Source: Roseburia sp.
GTDB lineage: Bacteria > Bacillota > Clostridia > Lachnospirales > Lachnospiraceae
Assembly: GCA_003483745.1 (NCBI GenBank)
Contig: DMYD01000043.1
Coordinates: forward strand, 1-11,923
Direction of reading: 5' to 3'
DNA: 11,923 bases
Below, in pieces: positions 1-4,810 of this stretch; position 1 is the first letter of the stretch; each line of letters starts with the position of its first letter. Under the pieces are notes generated by a model. It saw nothing but the letters and a program-made list of their open reading frames with translations. It was not told the DNA's origin and did no database searches. The translations under genes were made by a program, and so were the position numbers.

Positions 1-147
1 TTGCATCTGATTTACTGTTTTAAAGTTGTTTCTTTATATAGAAACGTTCGTGTGTTGTAATTCACAACACCCCGAAATTCATTGAATCTTTCAAGGTTAT
101 TTCACTGTTCAGTTATCAATGTTCTTTGTGTCGTTCCAGACGACAGC
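1..147 (-). other. 5' leader of a transcript leaving the window leftward, rRNA-operon-like
   Basis: Reading the minus strand downstream of the leftmost promoter, the RNA begins with a perfect 6-bp hairpin (129-134 with 140-145). Next comes a boxA-like stretch (106-126, minus strand AAGAACATTGATAACTGAAC), which resembles the GTTCTTTGAAAACTAAACA type of sequence in Firmicute rRNA leaders. Two more hairpins follow: a perfect 7-bp stem at 52-58/64-70 and a 6-bp stem at 28-33/40-45. No ORF with a ribosome binding site is present. This pattern suggests an rRNA leader with antitermination and processing stems, and the 16S gene would start beyond base 1. The alternative is an rpoB leader, since rpoB usually follows rplL. 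Confidence 0.55.
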
Positions 148-153
148 TTGTTT

Positions 154-182
154 ATTATATCTTATCAAGTCTGTTTTGTCAA
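154..182 (-). promoter_or_regulatory. SigA promoter P1 (proximal of three)
   Basis: On the minus strand a perfect -35 TTGACA (177-182) and a perfect -10 TATAAT (154-159) are separated by exactly 17 bp. An A-rich tract lies directly upstream, like an UP element. The base seven positions after the -10 is G (147), a likely start point. Consensus strength and a G start are typical of stable RNA promoters in Firmicutes. Confidence 0.85.
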
Positions 183-262
183 GAACTTTTTTCATTTTTT
201 TGAAATTTTTTTCAATCGGTTTTGCCCGATCTGTTCATCGTCTCAAACGCGACAACTCTTAT

Positions 263-291
263 ATCTTATCATGTGTTGTTCTGTTTGTCAA
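263..291 (-). promoter_or_regulatory. SigA promoter P2 (middle of three)
   Basis: Minus strand: a perfect -35 TTGACA (286-291), a 17-bp spacer, and -10 TAAGAT (263-268) preceded by TGA, giving an extended -10. A TATAAG hexamer five bases further on would need a 22-bp spacer and is less likely. An A-tract precedes the -35, and G (256) is the expected start base. Sequence around the -35 and -10 repeats that of P1 (TGATAAGATATAA in both). Confidence 0.75.
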
Positions 292-376
292 CAACTTTTT
301 TATCTTATTTTGGAAGATTTTCCAAAACCATGTTGCCCGCTGTAAGAACATGTCATGTTTTGCGGTCAGCTTGACT

Positions 377-405
377 ATAATAGCACCTGTATCTTCTTCT
401 GTCAA
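377..405 (-). promoter_or_regulatory. SigA promoter P3 (distal of three)
   Basis: Minus strand: a perfect -35 TTGACA (400-405), a 17-bp spacer and -10 TATTAT (377-382). A run of A (plus-strand T at 409-415) sits just upstream of the -35. G at 370 is the expected start base. The -35 boxes of P3, P2 and P1 are 114 and 109 bp apart, so the three form a regular tandem array. Confidence 0.75.
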
Positions 406-565
406 CTCTTTTTTTATTATAAATCAGATTTTTCTAAGGCAACTACAGCTTCTTGTTGCATTTGTCTCAAAAAATGCCATTTTGTGTCTCTACATCATGC
501 TCAAAAACCATACATCTCCCCGCTTCACCTAATGGGCAGGAACAAATTGTTTTCATAATATCGGT

Positions 566-592
566 AATTTAAGCGCCTACACTGCTTAAATT
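566..592. repeat. Perfect 9-bp inverted repeat in non-coding DNA
   Basis: AATTTAAGC (566-574) and GCTTAAATT (584-592) are perfect reverse complements around a 9-base loop. Neither side carries a clear T-run, so it is not a classical terminator. It lies upstream of the P3-P2-P1 promoter array and could be a protein-binding site or a weak hairpin. The rest of 406-801 shows no gene. A slightly GC-richer stretch (about 640-800) has one open frame of about 50 codons on the plus strand, but without a start codon or ribosome binding site. Confidence 0.35.
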
Positions 593-801
593 CAATTTTA
601 ATCATAATTTTACAGGGATTTGGGTTATCATGTATTTCTAATCCTTAATCGGGCAAATTTTACTACTGCACACGCTTGTGATCACCAGAGTACGCTCAAG
701 GCGGTGCTGTTTACGGCCAACTTCTTCTCCGCAAAACGTGTATCCCGCCCGGAAGACTTTTTGATTCACAGGGCGTAATTTTCTATGAAGATTCGGGTGT
801 C

Positions 802-835
802 AAAAAAACGGTTGCCGGATACTTCCGACAACCGT
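802..835 (-). terminator. Rho-independent terminator of rplJL
   Basis: On the minus strand a 12-bp stem (arms at 824-835 and 808-819, one G-U pair) closes a 4-base loop and is followed by seven T (802-808). It lies about 30 bases after the rplL stop. This strong hairpin should end transcription of the ribosomal protein cluster before the promoters at 154-405. Confidence 0.93.
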
Positions 836-867
836 CCTGTTGCAAGCACTATTTAAAGTATCTGCAA

Positions 868-1245
868 TTATTTTAAGGTAACTTTTGCTCCCTCAGCTTC
901 AAGTTTAGCTTTGATATCCTCAGCTGTTGCTTTGTCAGCGCCCTCTTTTAATACTTTTGGAGCTCCGTCTACTACGTCTTTAGCTTCTTTTAAGCCTAAG
1001 CCTGTAGCTTCACGAACAACTTTGATAACTTTAACTTTGTTTGGTCCAACTTCTGTTAACTCTACGTCAAACTCAGTTTTCTCTTCTGCTGCTGCGCCGT
1101 CACCAGCACCTGCTGCTGCAACTACAACACCTGCTGCTGCAGATACGCCAAACTCTTCTTCACAAGCTTTTACTAAATCATTTAACTCTAATACGCTTAA
1201 CTCTTTGATAGCATCGATAAATTCTGCTGTTGTTAATTTTGCCAT
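868..1245 (-). CDS. rplL: 50S ribosomal protein L7/L12
   Basis: This 125-residue protein forms the mobile stalk of the large ribosomal subunit, where dimers bind L10 and recruit translational GTPases. The N-terminal dimerisation part (about 1-33, MAKLTTAEFIDAIKELSVLE) is followed by an Ala/Gly-rich flexible hinge (about 35-55). The C-terminal domain (about 57-125) has the conserved EVGPNKVKVIKVVRE and GLGLKEAKDVVDGAP segments. Length is normal for the family (about 120-128). The ATG start is supported by GGAGGA about 8 bases upstream. It lies 87 bases after rplJ, presumably in the same transcript under the L10 leader, and is closed by the terminator at 802-835. Confidence 0.98.
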   Translation of the reverse strand: MAKLTTAEFIDAIKELSVLELNDLVKACEEEFGVSAAAGVVVAAAGAGDGAAAEEKTEFDVELTEVGPNKVKVIKVVREATGLGLKEAKDVVDGAPKVLKEGADKATAEDIKAKLEAEGAKVTLK

Positions 1246-1332
1246 TATAATTTTCCTCCATTATAATTTATTGTCGCATCGGTCAGTCTCTCTGCCGTGC
1301 CCATATACTGTTTCATCCAGCTGCCGGATAGA

Positions 1333-1896
1333 TTACTCTGCCGGTGTCTCTGCTGGTTCTTCTGCAGCTGCTGTTTCTTCTGCCGGAGCAGCTTCTACTG
1401 CTGCATCTGCCGCACCGCCTTTTTCTGCGATCTGATTGAGAACGCGAGCAAGGTTGGTAATCGGAGACTGTAAGCTTCCAAGTAATTTGGAAAGAAGTTC
1501 TTCTCTTGATGGTACTGCTGCGACAGCTTTCATGCCTGCCTCATCATAATAAGTACCCTCAACAACACCTGCTTTGATTTCAAGAGCAGGAGCTGTTTTA
1601 GCGAACTTAGCTAAAACTCTTGCCGGAGCTGTTGCATCCTCAGTAGAGATAGCGAAAGCATTCGGTCCTTCAAGAACGTCTCTTAAGCTTTCGAACTGTG
1701 TACCTTCTACTGCACGGCTTACTAAAGTATTTTTGTATACTTTGTAAGTAACACCAGCTTCTCTTAATGCTTTACGTAACTGAGTATCTTCTGCTACGGT
1801 AAGTCCACGGTAGTCAACTACTACGACTGACTGTGCATCTTTGATGTTTTCAGAAATTTCCTGTACGATAGGCTGTTTGAGTTCTACTTTTGCCAC
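1333..1896 (-). CDS. rplJ: 50S ribosomal protein L10
   Basis: L10 anchors L7/L12 dimers to 23S rRNA, forming the stalk base. With its L12 partners it also represses its own mRNA in studied bacteria. The chosen start is a GTG at 1894-1896 giving 187 residues (MAKVELKQP...). It sits behind a strong AAAGGAGGTG site and matches where L10 proteins begin. A longer reading to 1974 would add 26 residues unlike L10 and use leader sequence, so it is rejected. The conserved SVVVDYRGLTVAEDTQLRKALR and GPNAFA segments are present. The C-terminal helical region that binds L12 is followed by an Ala/Glu/Pro-rich tail (last ~25 residues), a clade-variable extension. Confidence 0.97.
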   Translation of the reverse strand: MAKVELKQPIVQEISENIKDAQSVVVVDYRGLTVAEDTQLRKALREAGVTYKVYKNTLVSRAVEGTQFESLRDVLEGPNAFAISTEDATAPARVLAKFAKTAPALEIKAGVVEGTYYDEAGMKAVAAVPSREELLSKLLGSLQSPITNLARVLNQIAEKGGAADAAVEAAPAEETAAAEEPAETPAE

Positions 1897-2171
1897 GAAT
1901 CGTGCACCTCCTTTTATTATTTTGCCAACGGCTAACACCGTCGGATCGCAGTGGTTTCCCCACTGCTGCTGCATAAAAGACTTGAGGTATATAAAACCGT
2001 TTTAATCAGATTAAAAATCTGCATTAAAAAACTCCCTGCAAAGACAGAGAGATACGGTCAAAAAATCTTGATAAAGATCCCCTCGGTAGGTCGTCTTACG
2101 TTTACGCCACACGGCACCTACTGTCTTCGGCATATATGCAAATCGCTGAGTACCGGAAAACCGGCTCAACG
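1897..2171 (-). ncRNA. L10 (rplJL) leader, autoregulatory attenuator
   Basis: This is the ~275-base untranslated leader of rplJL. It starts with a stem built from CGTTGAG and CCGG arms around a TTTT loop (about 2141-2173). A conserved-looking core follows at 2081-2128, where GTAGGT pairs with ACCTAC (2116-2121 with 2086-2091). Next come a terminator hairpin (2026-2051) and further stems before the rplJ ribosome binding site, including a 7-bp stem in GCAGTGG...CCACTGC near 1945-1965. Segment 2121-2127 (AAGACAG on the minus strand) is a perfect complement of 2041-2047, which overlaps the terminator's 5' arm: a candidate antiterminator. The layout matches the Bacillus subtilis L10 leader, where bound L10-L12 complex favours termination. 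Confidence 0.82.
2026..2051 (-). terminator. Attenuator terminator in the rplJ leader
   Basis: On the minus strand CTCTCTG (2045-2051) pairs with CAGGGAG (2032-2038, one G-U pair) around a 6-base loop and is followed by six T (2026-2031). It lies about 120 bases after the predicted start point and 130 before rplJ, so it must be conditional. A competing 7-bp pairing with 2121-2127 would disrupt its 5' arm. Confidence 0.75.
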
Positions 2172-2177
2172 ATATGC

Positions 2178-2206
2178 ATTATAACATTGTATATTATGGT
2201 TGTCAA
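2178..2206 (-). promoter_or_regulatory. SigA promoter of rplJL
   Basis: Minus strand: a perfect TTGACA (2201-2206), a 17-bp spacer and a perfect TATAAT (2178-2183). The -35 begins 14 bases downstream of the rplA stop codon. No terminator separates it from rplA, so rplJL can also be reached by read-through from the upstream genes. Predicted start is near 2171. Confidence 0.88.
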
Positions 2207-2219
2207 CAATTTTCTGCTA

Positions 2220-2915
2220 TTACTGTGTAATTTTAACTACGTTTAATCTTACACCAGGTCCCATTGTAGATGTAAGAGTTGCGCTCTTAACATACTGACC
2301 TTTTAAGCTTGCAGGTTTTGCTTTGTTGATTGCACCCATAAGGGTCTGGAAGTTGTCGCTTAACTGTTCTTCTGTAAAAGAAGCTTTTCCAACTGGCACG
2401 TGGATAATGTTTGTTTTGTCCAATCTGTACTCAATCTTACCAGCTTTGATGTCGTTAACAGCTTTTGTAACATCCATAGTTACTGTTCCAGCTTTCGGGT
2501 TTGGCATTAAACCTTTCGGTCCAAGTACACGACCAAGACGTCCAACAACGCCCATCATGTCCGGTGTAGCAACAACAACATCGAAATCTAACCATCCCTC
2601 GTTCTGAATCTTCGGGATCAGTTCCTCGCCGCCTACGAAATCAGCGCCTGCTGCCTGTGCTTCATCAACCTTGGTTCCTTTTGCGAATACTAAAACCTTA
2701 ACTGATTTACCAGTTCCGTGTGGTAATACAACTGCACCACGGATCTGCTGCTCTGCATGACGTCCATCACAACCTGTTCTGATGTGAAGTTCGATTGTCT
2801 CATCAAATTTAGCTGTTGCGTTTTTCTTTACCAGGCTGATTGCTTCAGCAACATCGTACTGAGCAGCCTTATCAAAACCTTTCACAGCTTCCTGATATTT
2901 CTTTCCTCTTTTCAT
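2220..2915 (-). CDS. rplA: 50S ribosomal protein L1
   Basis: L1 binds 23S rRNA at the exit-site stalk and helps tRNA release. It is also a known translational repressor of its own operon in many bacteria. The protein is 231 residues from the ATG at 2913-2915 (MKRGKKYQEAVKGFDK), normal for the family. This start follows an AGGAGG site. The longer frame to 2963 would add 16 residues through a leader hairpin and is rejected. The RNA-binding two-domain fold is indicated by the LGPKGLMPNPKAGTVT signature and the C-terminal half (VGKASFTEEQLSDN...GPGVRLNV). It is cotranscribed with rplK, with a 110-base gap holding two hairpins. Confidence 0.98.
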   Translation of the reverse strand: MKRGKKYQEAVKGFDKAAQYDVAEAISLVKKNATAKFDETIELHIRTGCDGRHAEQQIRGAVVLPHGTGKSVKVLVFAKGTKVDEAQAAGADFVGGEELIPKIQNEGWLDFDVVVATPDMMGVVGRLGRVLGPKGLMPNPKAGTVTMDVTKAVNDIKAGKIEYRLDKTNIIHVPVGKASFTEEQLSDNFQTLMGAINKAKPASLKGQYVKSATLTSTMGPGVRLNVVKITQ

Positions 2916-2943
2916 TCTAAAAAAACCTCCTGGTGGTATTATC

Positions 2944-3026
2944 GGGAGAGGGCCCTCCCACATAATCGTTAATAAATATCGTTAATTTTTGTAGAATTCC
3001 AATGAATTTGCTGTTTTTGCAAATTC
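2944..3026 (-). promoter_or_regulatory. Two hairpins in the rplK-rplA gap
   Basis: GAATTTGC (3004-3011) and GCAAATTC (3019-3026) form a perfect 8-bp stem with a 7-base loop that touches the rplK stop codon. Nearer rplA, GGGAG (2944-2948) and CTCCC (2955-2959) form a GC-rich hairpin about 30 bases before the start codon. Neither is followed by a T-run on the minus strand, so they are not terminators. Likely roles are RNA processing, 3'-end stability or control of rplA translation; this is not resolved. Confidence 0.45.
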
Positions 3027-3451
3027 TATTCTTCTACGGTAACGCCCATACTTCTTGCAGTACCAGCGATCATACTCATAGCTGACTCTAAAGATGCTGC
3101 ATTTAAGTCTGGCATTTTTAATTCTGCGATTTCCTGTAATTTTGCTTTGGAAAGTGTAGCAACCTTTGTCTTGTTCGGTGTTGCAGAACCAGATTTGATG
3201 TTGCAGGCTTTCTTAATTAATACAGGAGCAGGTGGTGTCTTTGTTACGAAGCTAAAGCTTCTGTCTGCGTATACTGTAATAACTACAGGGATAATAAGGT
3301 CTCCCTGATCAGCGGTTCTTGCGTTGAACTGTTTTGTAAATTCAACGATGTTAACGCCATGCTGTCCAAGAGCAGGTCCAACTGGAGGAGCAGGTGTAGC
3401 CTTGCCAGCAGGAATCTGCAATTTGATATATCCTTCTACTTTCTTTGCCAT
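3026..3451 (-). CDS. rplK: 50S ribosomal protein L11
   Basis: L11 binds the GTPase-associated region of 23S rRNA with the L10-L12 stalk, and is needed for RelA/Rel sensing of uncharged tRNA. It has 141 residues, the standard length. The N-terminal domain has the proline-rich switch (IPAGKATPAPPVGPALGQHG, about 14-33) and the segment KTPPAPVLIKKA (about 71-82). The C-terminal rRNA-binding domain ends in MIAGTARSMGV. The ATG is preceded by AAGGAGG at 9 bases. It follows nusG by 70 bases with no terminator and precedes rplA, as usual in Firmicutes. Confidence 0.98.
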   Translation of the reverse strand: MAKKVEGYIKLQIPAGKATPAPPVGPALGQHGVNIVEFTKQFNARTADQGDLIIPVVITVYADRSFSFVTKTPPAPVLIKKACNIKSGSATPNKTKVATLSKAKLQEIAELKMPDLNAASLESAMSMIAGTARSMGVTVEE

Positions 3452-3481
3452 TTGGAATTGCCTCCTTAATCCAATGTTTCA

Positions 3482-3520
3482 GGCATGAACTTATGCCCGC
3501 GCACAGATCCTGGTCTGTGC
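3482..3520 (-). promoter_or_regulatory. Paired hairpins in the nusG-rplK gap, candidate L1/L11 mRNA site
   Basis: Just after the nusG stop, GCACAGA (3501-3507) and TCTGTGC (3514-3520) form a perfect 7-bp stem with a 6-base loop. Next, GGCAT (3482-3486) and ATGCC (3493-3497) form a second short stem about 30 bases before the rplK start. There is no T-run, so no termination is expected. Position upstream of rplK-rplA fits the known place of L1 autoregulation in other bacteria, but I cannot align it to a defined L1 site. Confidence 0.4.
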
Positions 3521-3521
3521 T

Positions 3522-4040
3522 TTAATTGTTAAGTTTTACATCTGCGAAACTTATTTCTACCGGCGTTTCGCGGCCGAACAGTTCAACATTGATCGTCACA
3601 CTCTGCTTTCCGTGATTCATCGCCTGGATCACTCCGATGGTGTCTTTCCAGACGCCTCCGGTAACCACAACGGTGTCTCCCTCTGTAAAGTCAACCTCAA
3701 TGTTTTCTTTCTTGATTCCTAAAGGTTTCATTTCCATATCGGTAAGTGGGACCGGCTTGCTTCCCGGACCAACAAATCCGGTAACACCACGGGTATTTCT
3801 GACAACATACCATGTGTCGTCATTCATAACCATATTAATAAGAACGTATCCCGGAAACATTTTCTTTGATACGGATTTTTTTGCGCCATTTTTCATTTCG
3901 ACAACATCCTGCATCGGAACGCGGACCTCTAAGATCTGATCTTCCAGATGTCTGTTTTCAATTGTCTTGTCAATGTTCGCTTTTACCTTGTTCTCATATC
4001 CTGAGTAGGTATGAACAACATACCAGTGTGCCTCTGCCAT
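3522..4040 (-). CDS. nusG: Transcription elongation/antitermination factor NusG
   Basis: NusG binds the RNA polymerase clamp and modulates pausing, termination and rRNA antitermination. The 172-residue protein has the NGN domain (about 1-105) with WYVVHTYSGYENKVK, FPGYVLI and WYVVRNTRGVTGFVG. A C-terminal KOW domain (about 119-172) starts at GDTVVVTGGVWKDTIGVI. The usual GPF of the KOW loop reads GGV, a mild departure. The ATG is preceded by GGAGG at 11 bases and lies 17 bases after secE, so the two are cotranscribed. Length is normal for Clostridia. Confidence 0.97.
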   Translation of the reverse strand: MAEAHWYVVHTYSGYENKVKANIDKTIENRHLEDQILEVRVPMQDVVEMKNGAKKSVSKKMFPGYVLINMVMNDDTWYVVRNTRGVTGFVGPGSKPVPLTDMEMKPLGIKKENIEVDFTEGDTVVVTGGVWKDTIGVIQAMNHGKQSVTINVELFGRETPVEISFADVKLNN

Positions 4041-4057
4041 AAATCACTTTGCCTCCA

Positions 4058-4273
4058 TTAAAAATTAAAACCAACAAGGAAATCAACGCCATACTGAATT
4101 GCGAAATCCAAAAGCGCGATGATAAGACCTAATACAACGGATACAGCAATAACCGCTGTGGTCTGTCTTACAAGTGATTGTTTCTCCGGCCAAATAATTT
4201 TTTTAAATTCAGCCGAAAGACCGGTAAACCAGCTCTCTTTTGGAGCCTTGTCTAACTTCTCGGTTTCTCCCAT
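4058..4273 (-). CDS. secE: Preprotein translocase subunit SecE
   Basis: SecE is the small stabilising subunit of the SecYEG protein-conducting channel in the cytoplasmic membrane. The product is 71 residues with the short Gram-positive form: a charged N-terminal stretch, the amphipathic helix signature (AEFKKIIWPEKQSLVRQT, about 23-40), and one membrane segment (about 41-65, rich in V, I, L and A). The ATG at 4271-4273 follows AAAGGAG by 7 bases. The open frame extends to 4345, but that part overlaps rpmG in another frame and is not SecE-like. It lies 26 bases after rpmG. Confidence 0.96.
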   Translation of the reverse strand: MGETEKLDKAPKESWFTGLSAEFKKIIWPEKQSLVRQTTAVIAVSVVLGLIIALLDFAIQYGVDFLVGFNF

Positions 4274-4299
4274 TTTTTCACTCCTTTGCCACGCGCGTC

Positions 4300-4449
4300 T
4301 TATTTGGTTTCTTTGTGTAACGTATGGGTCTTGCAGAATCTGCAATACTTTTTGGTTTCCATCCTGTCAGGATGAGCTTTTTTGTCTTTTGTCATGTTGT
4401 AGTTACGGTTTTTACATTCCGTACATGCCAATGTTATTTTTGTGCGCAC
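4300..4449 (-). CDS. rpmG: 50S ribosomal protein L33, zinc-binding form
   Basis: This 49-codon gene encodes L33 of the large subunit near the exit site. The translation starts MRTKITLACTECKNRNYNMT and ends with YCRFCKTHTLHKETK. Two CxxC pairs (CTEC and CRFC) form the zinc ribbon, so it is the zinc-containing form rather than the cysteine-free form used in zinc shortage. The start is GTG (4447-4449) behind GGAGG at 8 bases. It is the first gene of the rpmG-secE-nusG-rplK-rplA transcript, as in other Firmicutes. Confidence 0.95.
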   Translation of the reverse strand: MRTKITLACTECKNRNYNMTKDKKAHPDRMETKKYCRFCKTHTLHKETK

Positions 4450-4493
4450 AACTTCCACCTCCATTAAAATTCTTTGTGCTTTTTTCTGCCCCG

Positions 4494-4542
4494 GTCTCCG
4501 TAGTGAGACGTTTTTTAAGGATCAGCGACAGTCCTTAAAAAA
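4494..4542 (-). promoter_or_regulatory. Stem-loops in the rpmG operon leader
   Basis: The ~120-base leader between the promoter start point (about 4572) and rpmG holds an 11-bp perfect stem (4511-4521 with 4532-4542, 10-base loop) and a 5-bp stem (GTCTC 4494-4498 with GAGAC 4505-4509). On the minus strand neither is followed by a T-run. On the plus strand the small stem is followed by TTTTTT (4511-4516) and could act as a weak terminator, although no gene feeds it. A regulatory role for the leader is possible but unproven. Confidence 0.4.
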
Positions 4543-4578
4543 AGGCATAAAAAAAAGACCTACTTCCATCGCCTGTCT

Positions 4579-4607
4579 ACTATATCATATCCACTTGTTT
4601 CCGTCAA
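4579..4607 (-). promoter_or_regulatory. SigA promoter of rpmG-secE-nusG-rplKA
   Basis: Minus strand: TTGACG (4602-4607), a 17-bp spacer and TATAGT (4579-4584), each one base from consensus, with ATGA before the -10 (TGA, an extended element). Upstream is an A-rich tract (plus-strand T-run 4610-4620). It is the only good promoter before rpmG. Confidence 0.82.
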
Positions 4608-4656
4608 TCTTTTTTTATTTTGATTATTTTTTCCTATTTCACATTTTTTTCACAAA

Positions 4657-4665
4657 TGGTATAAT
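4657..4665 (+). promoter_or_regulatory. Extended -10 promoter of the FliD-like gene
   Basis: TGGTATAAT on the plus strand is a full extended -10 (TG at 4657-4658, TATAAT at 4660-4665). The -35 region (TTTCAC at 17 bp) is poor. I found no SigD (flagellar) promoter in the 150 bases before the gene. This would give a leader of roughly 140 bases containing the hairpin element at 4727-4777. It is divergent from the rpmG promoter, with about 50 bp between them. Confidence 0.5.
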
Positions 4666-4726
4666 ATTTTTATATAGTTAGTCCGAAATACAACTAAAGA
4701 ATCTTTAAAATTATATTAAAATCCCC

Positions 4727-4805
4727 ACATTTATCATGTCAGGCGGCAAGGATGCTGTCCTATAACCTGATAAATGTATATACATTTCATGGAAGAAAGG
4801 AGGGG
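4727..4805 (+). promoter_or_regulatory. Structured 5' leader with a CsrA-type AGGA hairpin
   Basis: A perfect 10-bp outer stem (ACATTTATCA 4727-4736 with TGATAAATGT 4768-4777) encloses a 7-bp hairpin (4742-4748 with 4753-4759, two G-U pairs) whose tetraloop is AGGA (4749-4752). The sequence CAAGGATG across the loop matches the core of the known CsrA consensus (CARGGAUG). Two further GGA motifs follow in the ATGGAAGAAAGGAGG stretch (4789-4803), the last being the ribosome binding site. A CsrA dimer could bridge loop and ribosome site and block translation, as described for hag in Bacillus subtilis. CsrA itself is not in the window. Confidence 0.6.
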
Positions 4806-4810
4806 TTTTC

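Noticed and set aside
154..300. Repeated TATCTTATC and TTTGTCAANAAC motifs as transposon ends or direct repeats of a mobile element
   Set aside because: The repeats coincide with -10 and -35 elements of tandem promoters; there is no transposase and no target duplication.
82..558. Short plus-strand open frames (67-137 codons) in the left region
   Set aside because: They overlap the three minus-strand promoters, lack ribosome binding sites and give low-complexity Phe/Leu/Ser/Cys-rich products.
640..800. Possible small plus-strand gene or gene remnant in GC-richer DNA
   Set aside because: About 50 codons are open up to a stop near 779, but there is no start codon, no ribosome binding site and no recognisable motif.
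911..1435. 174-codon plus-strand frame opposite rplL and rplJ
   Set aside because: Antisense shadow of alanine-rich ribosomal protein genes; Ser/Ala low-complexity product with no ribosome binding site.
1897..1974. N-terminal extension of rplJ (start at 1974)
   Set aside because: It would translate the structured L10 leader. The GTG at 1896 has an ideal ribosome binding site and matches L10 N-termini.
2916..2963. N-terminal extension of rplA (start at 2963)
   Set aside because: The 16 extra residues come from a GC-rich leader hairpin; the ATG at 2915 follows AGGAGG.
4274..4345. N-terminal extension of secE (start at 4345)
   Set aside because: It overlaps rpmG in another frame; the ATG at 4273 follows AAAGGAG and gives a normal SecE.
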